This document shows, in pieces, positions 5,970-11,645 of a stretch of 11,645 nucleotides of DNA (the stretch's first letter is position 1; each line of letters begins with the position of its first letter). Source of the DNA: Candidatus Dadabacteria bacterium UBA2774 (GTDB lineage: Bacteria; Desulfobacterota_D; UBA1144; Nemesobacterales; UBA2774); assembly GCA_002352485.1 (NCBI GenBank), contig DEIM01000042.1, positions 507-12,151 on the forward strand. The letters run 5' to 3'. A program made the translations under genes and the position numbers. The notes beneath the pieces are model-generated. The model did not search any database. It worked only from the letters and a program-made list of their open reading frames with translations, and was not told the DNA's origin.

Positions 5970-6896
5970 ATGAAAAACTTATATATTTCTCTCTTTTTTA
6001 GTCTATTCTTCATTTTATTCCTTTCTTCCCTCGTTATGGGGAACGAGAATCCTGATTCTACGGAACTTGATGTATCCGTAACTGCACCCCAAGATGAATC
6101 TTTAACTACTCCTATTGAAACTGCAAACGAGATACTGGCGATAGAGGTTTCAACTTCTGATATCGGGCTCAACGTGCTCGGCACGCTAACTAACGGAGGC
6201 AAGAGAAAAGTACTGCTAAAGAACCCCGTTACAGGGGAGCTTGGGAGCTACTTCGAGGGAGACAGGATAGATATCATAAGCTCTGAGCCGGTGAAGGTGG
6301 TCGAGATTTCAAAATGCGTAATTTTGATTGAAAGATCGGGGAATTTTGAGACCATGGAATGCAACAACAAAATGCCGACAGTAGTATTTAACGGACCGGG
6401 CGCTCTGTCAAAGTACAAAATAGTTAGAAGGGGACATAATGACTCAAGCATACTGTCGCATAAATTCATAACAGATTATGATAAGGACATTATGACCGTA
6501 AGCGCTAAACATGACGTAGACCCTTATCTGGTTAAAGCGGTAATAAAAGCCGAATCGAACTTTGACCCGGGTGCTGTGTCCCCGAAAAACGCTCAGGGCA
6601 TAATGCAGCTCATTCCCGAGACTGCGAGTGACTACGGTGTGGACAATCCCTTTGACGCAAAAGAGAATATGGACGGGGGCGTCGAATACTTGAGCGATCT
6701 TTTAAATTACTTCGACGGCGATCTAAAACTCTCATTGGCCGCATATAATGCCGGAAAGGGCGCGGTCATAAAACACGGTTTTAGCATCCCTCCATACCCC
6801 GAGACTACAGAGTACATAACCAAAGTACTCGGTTATTATAAAATCCTTAAATCCAGAAACTACACACAAAAAAATAGCTTGGCACTTAAAAAATAA
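5970..6896 (+). CDS. Secreted lytic transglycosylase with GspC-like N-terminal domain
   Basis: From the ATG at 5970 the protein has 308 residues: a signal peptide or anchor (2-23), a linker, a 66-131 region resembling the homology region of type II secretion protein GspC (NVLGTLTNGGKRKVLLKNP ... GELGSYFEGDRI ... VILIERSG), and a C-terminal family-1 lytic transglycosylase (SLT) domain from about 174. Catalytic E195 lies in IKAESNFDP; GIMQLIPETA (210-219) and AAYNAG (257-262) are typical motifs. The enzyme cleaves peptidoglycan glycan strands with formation of 1,6-anhydromuramyl ends, in the periplasm. The frame is open upstream to a TTG at 5907, but that start would bury the signal peptide; GAGGAAA at 5949-5955 lies about 15 nt before the ATG, rather far. 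Neighbours give no functional hint. Confidence 0.88.
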   Translation: MKNLYISLFFSLFFILFLSSLVMGNENPDSTELDVSVTAPQDESLTTPIETANEILAIEVSTSDIGLNVLGTLTNGGKRKVLLKNPVTGELGSYFEGDRIDIISSEPVKVVEISKCVILIERSGNFETMECNNKMPTVVFNGPGALSKYKIVRRGHNDSSILSHKFITDYDKDIMTVSAKHDVDPYLVKAVIKAESNFDPGAVSPKNAQGIMQLIPETASDYGVDNPFDAKENMDGGVEYLSDLLNYFDGDLKLSLAAYNAGKGAVIKHGFSIPPYPETTEYITKVLGYYKILKSRNYTQKNSLALKK

Positions 6897-6898
6897 CC

Positions 6899-6912
6899 CG
6901 GCATTATTGCCG
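6899..6912 (+). terminator. Hairpin right after the transglycosylase stop
   Basis: CGGCA (6899-6903) and TGCCG (6908-6912) form a 5-bp stem with a TTAT loop, two bases after the stop codon. No T-run follows (AAATATAG), so as an intrinsic terminator it is weak. Confidence 0.3.
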
Positions 6913-6946
6913 AAATATAGAAAAACAGGGCTAAATTACAGGAGTC

Positions 6947-6989
6947 TACAGCCGGAACCTGCGTTTCGCAAAGCGCATAACTCGCTGTA
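6947..6989. repeat. Nested inverted repeat between transglycosylase and tRNA genes
   Basis: TACAGC (6947-6952) pairs with GCTGTA (6984-6989) around an inner hairpin GCGTTT-cgca-AAGCGC (6961-6976, one G-T pair). The rest of the 6897-7077 spacer shows no gene apart from the tRNA promoter. Confidence 0.5.
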
Positions 6990-7024
6990 ATCATTAACAT
7001 ACCTCTTCCCTACTTGTCCTAAGT

Positions 7025-7053
7025 TTGACAAGAGAAGGTTCCTACTCTAGAAT
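7025..7053 (+). promoter_or_regulatory. Strong sigma70-type promoter of the tRNA gene
   Basis: A perfect TTGACA (7025-7030), a 17-bp spacer and TAGAAT (7048-7053, five of six) place the transcription start near 7060, about 18 nt before the mature tRNA. The downstream zinc-ribbon gene may also be read from this promoter. Confidence 0.7.
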
Positions 7054-7077
7054 AATAAGTTTACTAAACGAGTATTA

Positions 7078-7151
7078 GGGCCCATAGCTCAGTTGGTTAG
7101 AGCGGCGGACTCATAATCCGTTGGTCCCTGGTTCGAGTCCGGGTGGGCCCA
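7078..7151 (+). tRNA. tRNA with CAT anticodon, most likely tRNA-Ile2
   Basis: A complete 74-nt cloverleaf: acceptor GGGCCCA (7078-7084) pairs with TGGGCCC (7144-7150), discriminator A at 7151; D-arm GCTC/GAGC; anticodon stem GCGGA/TCCGT around the loop CTCATAA; T-loop TTCGAGT. No CCA is encoded. Among CAT tRNAs, elongator Met and Ile2 are hard to separate. The acceptor pairs C4-G69 and C5-G68 are those that the lysidine synthetase TilS favours in tRNA-Ile2 over tRNA-Met, and the CGGACTCATAATCCG arm is common in Ile2. If so, C34 is converted to lysidine and the tRNA reads AUA codons. It is not the initiator type, as the anticodon stem lacks the three G-C pairs. Confidence 0.93.
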
Positions 7152-7305
7152 ATAAACGCTTTAATTACGGCACGTTACATGGATAAAGCTGTTAAAACTA
7201 AAAACTGTCTATATTCAACAAACTTAACTATTCCATCAATTCAGGAAATAGGCTCAATATTTCAAAGGGTCAGAATTAAAAATTACACACACAAGGGAGG
7301 GGTAT

Positions 7306-8037
7306 ATGAAAGACCAAATTGTGGTTATCGATGAGCTCCAACGTATCGATACGGAGCTCAGCGAATTAGAGGTGCATCTAAAAGAGTACCCCGAAAGAAT
7401 TTCAGAATTTGAGCATGAGCTAGAAACATCCCGAAACACACTATCCGAATTAAAAACACAACTCGAACAATTTAATGAAAACAAAACCAAACTTGAGCAG
7501 GAGCTGGCAAGTAACGAGGAAACTATAAAGAAGTCTGAACAAAAACTCTTCGACATTAAGACTCATAAGGAATATGCGGCTCTACAGAAAGAAATCTCAG
7601 ACACGAAAAGAACAAATTCAGAGCTTGAAGAAAACCTCATAGATGAAATGGAGAAGATAGAGGGGATAGAATCCAAGATTTCAGAACTTGAGGAGGAGCT
7701 TTCAGCAAAGGAAGAAGAGTACAAGGAAAAAATAGACGAAATAAAAGAAAAACTTGAGGAAGTAAAAGTGCAGTACACGCCGAAAAAAGCCGAAAAAGAA
7801 AACATCGCATCAAAAATTAGCCCAGAAATACTCCCCGTATACGAAAAGATAATGAAAAGAGACGGGACGGCTCTTGCTCTTGCCAAGAACGAAATTTGCA
7901 CCGGGTGCCACATGAATATCCCTCCTCAGCTCTTTAATGAAGTGCTGACGCTTTCAAGGATAATTCAGTGTCCTAGCTGTAAAAAGATTCTTTACTGCGA
8001 AGAAGAAGAAAAACAAAGTGAAGCGCAGACAGCGTAG
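7306..8037 (+). CDS. Coiled-coil protein with C-terminal C4 zinc ribbon (COG1579 type)
   Basis: A 243-residue protein. Residues 8-158 are almost continuous heptad-like, E/K/L-rich coiled coil; residues 160-230 hold a compact zinc ribbon with CxxC pairs at C198/C201 (CTGC) and C222/C225 (CPSC). This is the architecture of the widespread COG1579 family (zf-RING_7), thought to bind nucleic acid, with no settled function. The ATG at 7306 follows a strong AAGGGAGGGG (7293-7302). The 3' end overlaps the rnhA GTG by 20 bp, which indicates a translationally coupled pair. The family is often found beside RNase HI and RNase P RNA genes, as here, so a role in RNA or RNA-DNA hybrid metabolism is possible but unproven. 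Confidence 0.92.
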   Translation: MKDQIVVIDELQRIDTELSELEVHLKEYPERISEFEHELETSRNTLSELKTQLEQFNENKTKLEQELASNEETIKKSEQKLFDIKTHKEYAALQKEISDTKRTNSELEENLIDEMEKIEGIESKISELEEELSAKEEEYKEKIDEIKEKLEEVKVQYTPKKAEKENIASKISPEILPVYEKIMKRDGTALALAKNEICTGCHMNIPPQLFNEVLTLSRIIQCPSCKKILYCEEEEKQSEAQTA

Positions 8038-8464
8038 CGGCGGCGGCGAAGAATTGGGCACAGACACAGTAACAATCTATATTGACGGCGCTTCCAGAGG
8101 AAACCCCGGGGATGCAGGAATCGGCATACTCATTAAAGAGCCCGGCGGCAAATCCCGAGAAATCACAAAATATCTAGGCACCAGAACCAATAACCAGGCT
8201 GAGTACACCGCGCTGATTGAAGCGCTTGAATCGGCAAAAGACCTAAACGGCCACCCAATTCGAATCTTTACAGATTCACTGCTTGTCGCAAACCAGGTGA
8301 ACGGTTTGTGGAAAGTTAAACACGCTGAAATAATCCCGCTTAACAAAAAAGCCAGGAGCCTATTCTCAGGCTTTGACGACATAAGAATCCGGCATATCCC
8401 CAGAGAGCAAAATTCCGAAGCTGACAGACTTGCAAACCAGGCAATAGATGAATACTTTAATTAG
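8018..8464 (+). CDS. rnhA: Ribonuclease HI family protein
   Basis: It carries the RNase H fold with the four acidic catalytic positions: D in YIDGASRGNPG, E in NNQAEYTAL, D in FTDSLLV and D in NSEADRLAN. RNase HI cuts the RNA strand of RNA-DNA hybrids, removing R-loops and primer remains. Relative to E. coli RNase HI the helix after SLLV is followed by NGLWKVKHAEIIPLNKKA and lacks the basic handle, like the shorter Bacillus/archaeal-type proteins. The GTG at 8018 overlaps the upstream gene by 20 bp and gives 148 residues. A TTG at 8054, just before the first strand, is an alternative start (136 residues) because residues 2-12 (KRRQRSGGGEE) are not typical of the family. The stop codon touches the 5' end of rnpB. 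Confidence 0.92.
   Translation: MKRRQRSGGGEELGTDTVTIYIDGASRGNPGDAGIGILIKEPGGKSREITKYLGTRTNNQAEYTALIEALESAKDLNGHPIRIFTDSLLVANQVNGLWKVKHAEIIPLNKKARSLFSGFDDIRIRHIPREQNSEADRLANQAIDEYFN
8430..8458 (+). promoter_or_regulatory. Possible rnpB promoter inside the rnhA 3' end
   Basis: TTGCAA (8430-8435) and TACTTT (8453-8458) are 17 bp apart and would start transcription at 8465, exactly the expected 5' end of RNase P RNA. The boxes match consensus only four and three times out of six, so positional agreement is the main argument. Confidence 0.3.
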
Positions 8465-8850
8465 AGGCGAGTGAGCCGGGCAATCGCTGGTTTCCGGGCT
8501 AGTACCGGAGACTGGAGGAAAGTCCGAACTCCCAAGGGCAGAGCGCTGGGTAACTCCCAGGTGTCGTGAGGCAACGGAAAGTGCCACAGAAAACATACCG
8601 CCTAAGTCCTTCCCTCGGGAAAGACCGGTAAGGGTGAAAAGGGGGTGTAAGAGACCACCGCGCGGATTGGCGACAGTCCGCGGCACGGTAAACCCCGCTC
8701 GGAGAAAGACAAAATAGGGGAGCGTTTTTCTTAGGAAATAAAGGGCTGCCCGCCCGAAGCTTCCGGGTAAGTTGCGAGAGGCATTCAGTAATGGATGTCC
8801 CAGATGAATGATTGTCCAAGACAGAATTCGGCTTACAGGCCCGCTCGCCT
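8465..8850 (+). ncRNA. rnpB: RNase P RNA, bacterial type A
   Basis: This is the catalytic RNA that matures tRNA 5' ends. Conserved segments appear in order: GAGGAAAGTCCG (8515-8526, P4 5' strand region), GGTAAGGGTGAAA (8627-8639), GACAGTCCGCGGCACGGTAA beginning at 8671, AAATAGGGG (8712-8720), CCGGGTAAG (8763-8771), GATGAATGATTGTCC (8803-8817) and ACAGAATTCGGCTTAC (8821-8836). P1 closes the molecule: AGGCGAG (8465-8471) pairs with CTCGCCT (8844-8850). The GGT that binds tRNA CCA ends is kept at 8766-8768. The 386-nt length is normal. The gene sits with no spare base between the stop codons of rnhA (same strand) and tyrS (opposite strand). The exact ends are inferred from P1. Confidence 0.97.
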
Positions 8851-10053
8851 TTAATTAAACTTTACTAAGACAAATTCCTTCTTACCTATTCTTAGCTCAA
8901 TGGTGTCTGCGTCCGGCATAGCGCTATTTATATCTGTCGCTTTTTCGCCGTCGATCGTGACTCCGCCCTGAAGGATGAGCCTCTTAGCCTCGCCCCTGCT
9001 TTTTAATCTCTCTGAAGACTCGGTTACCAGGTCCAGTAGAGTCTTGTCGCCGCTTCGCTCAAATGAGACTTCCCTAGCGTCTTTGGGGAACTCTCGTGTA
9101 GAGAACTTTGTTTCGAAATCAGCTTTTGCCAAGAGCGCTTCGTCTTCACCCTTGAGCCAGGAGGTAATATCTAGCGCAAGCTCCTTCTTTGCGTCCATAG
9201 GGTGCCCTTTCATTAGCTTCTCAATATCCTCATCCGTCCTATCGGTCAGTAGCTCGTAGTAGCGCCACATGAGGGAGTCGGAAAGAGACATGAGCTTGCC
9301 GAACATCTCTACAGACGTATCCTCTAGCGCAACGTAGTTATTAAGGGACTTTGACATCTTTCGTACACCGTCTAACCCCTCGAGTATTGGGAGTAATATA
9401 GCAACCTGGGGCTCTACATTATAGTGCCTCTGCAGGTCTCGCCCCAGGAGTATATTGAACTTCTGGTCGGTCCCTCCAAACTCCACATCGGATTTTAACA
9501 CCGCGGAATCATATGCCTGAATGAGAGGATATAGAAATTCGTTAATCGTTATCGACACACCGCTCTTGTAGCGCTTCTCAAAGTCGTCCCTCTCCAGCAT
9601 CCTGGCCACGTTACCCTGTGAAGAGAGTTTTAAGAGATCGATCGCTGACATTTTGGAGAGCCAGGTGGAATTAAACACAACTTCAGTCCTTTCTCTAAGG
9701 AGTATCTTAAACACCTGTCTTTCGTATGTGAGAGCGTTCTCTTTAACCTCGGCCTCGGTAAGCGGCGGCCTGGTCTCGGAGCGGCCTGAGGGGTCTCCGA
9801 TCATAGCGGTAAAATCGCCTATCAGAAAGAGCACCCTATGCCCCAGGTCCTGAAACTGCCTGAGTTTTCGGAGTAATACAGAGTGCCCAAGGTGAAGGTC
9901 GGGCGCCGTGGGGTCAAACCCCGCTTTCACCCTTAGCGGCATGTTCTTCTCTTTTGATTTCTTGAGCTTAGATAAAAGCTCTTCCTCTGAGATTATTTCC
10001 TCTACTCCCCTTCTTAATATCTTAAGCTGCTCTTCAGGTTCTATAAAACTCAA
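8851..10053 (-). CDS. tyrS: Tyrosyl-tRNA synthetase
   Basis: A class I synthetase that charges tRNA-Tyr. Counting from the TTG at 10053 (400 aa), HLGH (54-57) is the HIGH signature, KMSKS (232-236) the second ATP-binding signature, and the C-terminal part holds an S4 RNA-binding domain (about 335-400; RLILQGGVTIDGEKATD). The sequence around HLGH (DLHLGHSVLLRKLRQFQDLGH) is of the TyrZ-like subtype. The frame is open to a TTG at 10092, but AGGAG (complement of 10060-10064) lies six bases before the TTG at 10053, and the promoter at 10094-10122 would start transcription near 10087, downstream of the longer start. Convergent with rnpB, its stop codon directly abutting the RNA. Confidence 0.96.
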   Translation of the reverse strand: MSFIEPEEQLKILRRGVEEIISEEELLSKLKKSKEKNMPLRVKAGFDPTAPDLHLGHSVLLRKLRQFQDLGHRVLFLIGDFTAMIGDPSGRSETRPPLTEAEVKENALTYERQVFKILLRERTEVVFNSTWLSKMSAIDLLKLSSQGNVARMLERDDFEKRYKSGVSITINEFLYPLIQAYDSAVLKSDVEFGGTDQKFNILLGRDLQRHYNVEPQVAILLPILEGLDGVRKMSKSLNNYVALEDTSVEMFGKLMSLSDSLMWRYYELLTDRTDEDIEKLMKGHPMDAKKELALDITSWLKGEDEALLAKADFETKFSTREFPKDAREVSFERSGDKTLLDLVTESSERLKSRGEAKRLILQGGVTIDGEKATDINSAMPDADTIELRIGKKEFVLVKFN

Positions 10054-10093
10054 TGCTCGCTCCTTACCTTCATACCTATTTGATTCGCTCAAA

Positions 10094-10122
10094 AATATAG
10101 AGCATCAAGATGAGGAGGTCAA
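10094..10122 (-). promoter_or_regulatory. Sigma70-type promoter of tyrS
   Basis: On the minus strand TTGACC (complement of 10117-10122) is followed by 17 bp and TATATT (complement of 10094-10099), each five of six consensus. Transcription would start near 10087, leaving a leader of about 34 nt before the TTG at 10053. I see no T-box in the short upstream region. Confidence 0.6.
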
Positions 10123-10203
10123 TATTGTGCTGCGTGCTCGACACTCCTCAATAGCCCTCTTTCTCCGAGACTAAGCAAAACCCTGTTCAGTGGAGAAATA
10201 TTG

Positions 10204-10209
10204 TATAAA
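10204..10209 (+). promoter_or_regulatory. Possible -10 box of hpt
   Basis: TATAAA lies 5 nt before the ATG at 10215, with no convincing -35 at 16-18 bp upstream and no Shine-Dalgarno sequence between. If used, the transcript would begin at about the start codon. Confidence 0.3.
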
Positions 10210-10214
10210 CTTAA

Positions 10215-10751
10215 ATGCCGATGTTAGATGAAATAAACGGGCGGGCGCTTAAACCCTTAATAACAGAGCAGCAGATATCACGCCGCGTGCATGAGCTCGG
10301 GCAGGAAATCACCAGGGATTACAAAGGGAAGAGCCCTTTAATGCTGGGTATATTAAAGGGCGGATTCATATTCCTGGCCGATCTTGTAAGACAGATAGGG
10401 TTGGAAGTCGAGATTGATTTTCTGAGAGTATCGAGCTACAGAGAAAGCGACAGCCCGGGAGAGATAGAGCTTCTGCAAGACACTAACATTTCTCTAAAGG
10501 AAAGAGACGTAATTCTGGTGGAAGACCTCTTGGATACGGGAGGCACACTTGGGTTTATAAGGGAGATCGTGCTTTCAAGAGAGCCCTCGTCTTTTAAAAT
10601 ATGCGCCTTTATCGATAAGAGAGAGAGAAGAGAAATTGAGATAAAAGCAGACTATCTGGGGTTTGAGATCGAGGAGGGATTTATTGTAGGTTACGGGACG
10701 GATTATGCAGAGAAAGGACGTAACCTCCCGGGAATATATGTGTTAGATTAG
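10215..10751 (+). CDS. hpt: Hypoxanthine phosphoribosyltransferase
   Basis: A 178-residue type I phosphoribosyltransferase that salvages hypoxanthine (and often guanine) to nucleotides with PRPP. The PRPP-binding motif VILVEDLLDTGGTL is at 99-112; LKGG (47-50) is the loop I peptide; SSY (73-75) begins the mobile loop. The C-terminal YGTDYAEKGRNLPGIYVL is diagnostic of the HPRT branch. Two ATGs, at 10215 and 10221, are possible starts; neither has a ribosome binding site. It leads a plus-strand run with yqeY and a peptidase gene, and is divergent from tyrS. Confidence 0.95.
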   Translation: MPMLDEINGRALKPLITEQQISRRVHELGQEITRDYKGKSPLMLGILKGGFIFLADLVRQIGLEVEIDFLRVSSYRESDSPGEIELLQDTNISLKERDVILVEDLLDTGGTLGFIREIVLSREPSSFKICAFIDKRERREIEIKADYLGFEIEEGFIVGYGTDYAEKGRNLPGIYVLD

Positions 10752-10804
10752 ATTAATTGGTGAGTAAGTGCAGGATATATCGAGCGAAAAAAGGAGATAT
10801 AAAA

Positions 10805-11266
10805 ATGAGTCTTAGAGACCAAATACCCGAAGACCTTAAGAGCGCCCTAAAGAACAGAAACAAACTTGAGCTTACAGTGCTCCGCATGCTTCAGTCCGCG
10901 ATTAAGAACAGGGAGATAGACAATAACAAGCGCGAGCTTACAGACGAGGAAGTAATAGCGGTCATTAGTACCGAGATCAAAAAACGAAGAGAGGCCGCAA
11001 AGGAATATGAAAAAGTTGGAAGACCCGATGCCGCGGCTGACGAGACGGCTGAGATGGATATACTCATGAAATATATGCCGGAGCAGATGGGGGAGGAAGA
11101 AATACGCTCTCTTGTCTCAGCGGCTATAGAGCAAAGCGGCGCTCAGGGCATGAAAGATATTGGCAAAGTAATGAAAGAGATCATGCCCAAAGTGAAGGGT
11201 AAAGCGGACGGCGCGCTCGTTAATAAACTCGTAAAGGAAGGTCTTGAAAGCACAGAAGGGGAGTAG
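10805..11266 (+). CDS. yqeY: GatB/YqeY domain protein
   Basis: A 153-residue protein matching the YqeY family over its full length: SLRDQIPEDLKSALKNRNKLELTVLRMLQSAIKN at the start, KKRREAAKEYEKVGRPDAA in the middle and GKADGALVNKLVKEGL at the end. The domain resembles the tail of GatB, the amidotransferase subunit that handles Glu-tRNA-Gln and Asp-tRNA-Asn. Stand-alone YqeY is thought to bind tRNA, but its role is not settled. The ATG at 10805 has AAGGAG (10791-10796) eight bases upstream; a longer in-frame start at 10757 has no support. It lies 53 bp after hpt and 41 bp before the next gene, likely one operon. Confidence 0.93.
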   Translation: MSLRDQIPEDLKSALKNRNKLELTVLRMLQSAIKNREIDNNKRELTDEEVIAVISTEIKKRREAAKEYEKVGRPDAAADETAEMDILMKYMPEQMGEEEIRSLVSAAIEQSGAQGMKDIGKVMKEIMPKVKGKADGALVNKLVKEGLESTEGE

Positions 11267-11307
11267 TAAAAACCTAAAAGCGAATAAAAGAGTATCGGGA
11301 GACTTAA

Positions 11308-11645
11308 ATGGCACAAGCGGCTAAAAAGATAAAATTGGGATCAGAAGGTGTGAAGTGGGATTTATCGGACCTATACTCAGGACTTAATGACCCCAAAATT
11401 GAGAGGGATAGAAAGAGCTTACTCAAGAGAGCGGAAAAATTTGAGAAAACATACAGGGGCAAGATAAACTCCAACACCCTAACACCCAAGAAACTATCAA
11501 ACGCGGTAAAGGAGCTCGAGAGCATAAGTGAGAAAATCGGGAAACTCCTTTCTTTCGCCTACCTCGTATTTGCAGCCGACACCTCAAAGCCCGAGCACGG
11601 AGCTTTTCTACAGAGTGTTCAGGAGTCTTCTACAAAGCTAAGGGG
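11308..11645 (+). CDS. Oligoendopeptidase F-like M3 metallopeptidase, N-terminal part
   Basis: The frame starts at ATG 11308 with GGGAGA (11297-11302) in front, and runs off the window; 112 complete codons are visible. The N-terminus, KWDLSDLYSGLNDPKIERD, then LKRAEKFEKTYRGKI and a helical stretch SEKIGKLLSFAYLVFAADTS, is typical of M3B oligoendopeptidase F proteins, which cut short peptides in the cytoplasm. The HExxH zinc site lies far downstream, outside the window, so catalysis cannot be confirmed. It lies 41 bp after yqeY without a terminator between them. Confidence 0.85.
   Translation, partial: MAQAAKKIKLGSEGVKWDLSDLYSGLNDPKIERDRKSLLKRAEKFEKTYRGKINSNTLTPKKLSNAVKELESISEKIGKLLSFAYLVFAADTSKPEHGAFLQSVQESSTKLR

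Noticed and set aside
8463..8471. AGAGGCGAG at the 5' end of rnpB also begins the folK repeat (1682-1690, 1730-1738).
   Set aside because: The match is only nine bases and stops immediately afterwards; the rnpB bases are explained by P1 pairing.
8712..8724. Possible loss of the GGU motif that binds tRNA CCA in RNase P RNA, judged from AAATAGGGGAGCG.
   Set aside because: On alignment with E. coli numbering the motif belongs to CCGGGTAAG (8763-8771), where GGT is present.
8499..8819. A minus-strand ORF of 106 codons over rnpB.
   Set aside because: The region is fully explained as RNase P RNA; its codons show no protein-like pattern.
10051..10072. A seven-codon ORF (MKVRSEH) just before the tyrS TTG as a leader peptide.
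   Set aside because: It contains no tyrosine codon, has no attenuator hairpin nearby and overlaps the tyrS ribosome binding site by chance.

Overview
The window reads as an ordinary, moderately AT-rich bacterial chromosome carrying mostly housekeeping genes. The organism looks Gram-negative (a periplasmic family-1 lytic transglycosylase with a GspC-like N-terminal domain, a type A RNase P RNA). The gene set is compatible with a deltaproteobacterium-like or candidate-phylum lineage (Thermodesulfobacteriota or Dadabacteria-like), but I cannot assign it firmly from sequence alone. I see no phage, integrase, transposase, CRISPR array or defence island.

Layout: the 3' part of a MoxR-type AAA+ ATPase (1-681) and a small membrane protein (762-1046) converge on a pterin carbinolamine dehydratase (1055-1333, minus). 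Back-to-back promoters then separate that gene from folK (1426-2091), which carries a large in-frame insert built partly from a 29-bp direct repeat. A 270-bp AT-rich spacer (2092-2361) holds two perfect DnaA boxes plus near-matches. It is followed by an SGNH/GDSL hydrolase broken by a one-base frameshift in an A8 tract (2362-3439). thiD and folD form a minus-strand pair (3492-5165), divergent from an orphan DUF35-type OB-fold gene that has lost its zinc-ribbon cysteines (5288-5698).

A hairpin-rich spacer precedes a secreted lytic transglycosylase (5970-6896). A tRNA with CAT anticodon, most likely Ile2, follows with its own strong promoter (7078-7151). Next come a coiled-coil C4 zinc-ribbon protein, an overlapping RNase HI gene and rnpB (8465-8850), the last wedged with no spare base between the rnhA and tyrS stop codons. 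tyrS runs on the minus strand (8851-10053), and hpt, yqeY and the 5' part of an M3-family oligoendopeptidase (pepF-like) run off the right edge on the plus strand.

Functional links: the pterin/folate genes (phhB-like, folK, folD) share the left half with thiD, which acts on the pyrimidine branch of thiamin synthesis. The right half concerns RNA metabolism and translation (tRNA, zinc-ribbon protein, RNase HI, RNase P RNA, TyrRS, YqeY) and purine salvage (Hpt). Several start sites (folK, thiD, possibly hpt) sit only a few bases after a good -10 box and lack a Shine-Dalgarno sequence, which suggests leaderless mRNAs. I found no convincing new multi-gene system; the best leads are the folK insert, the DnaA-box spacer and the frameshifted hydrolase.
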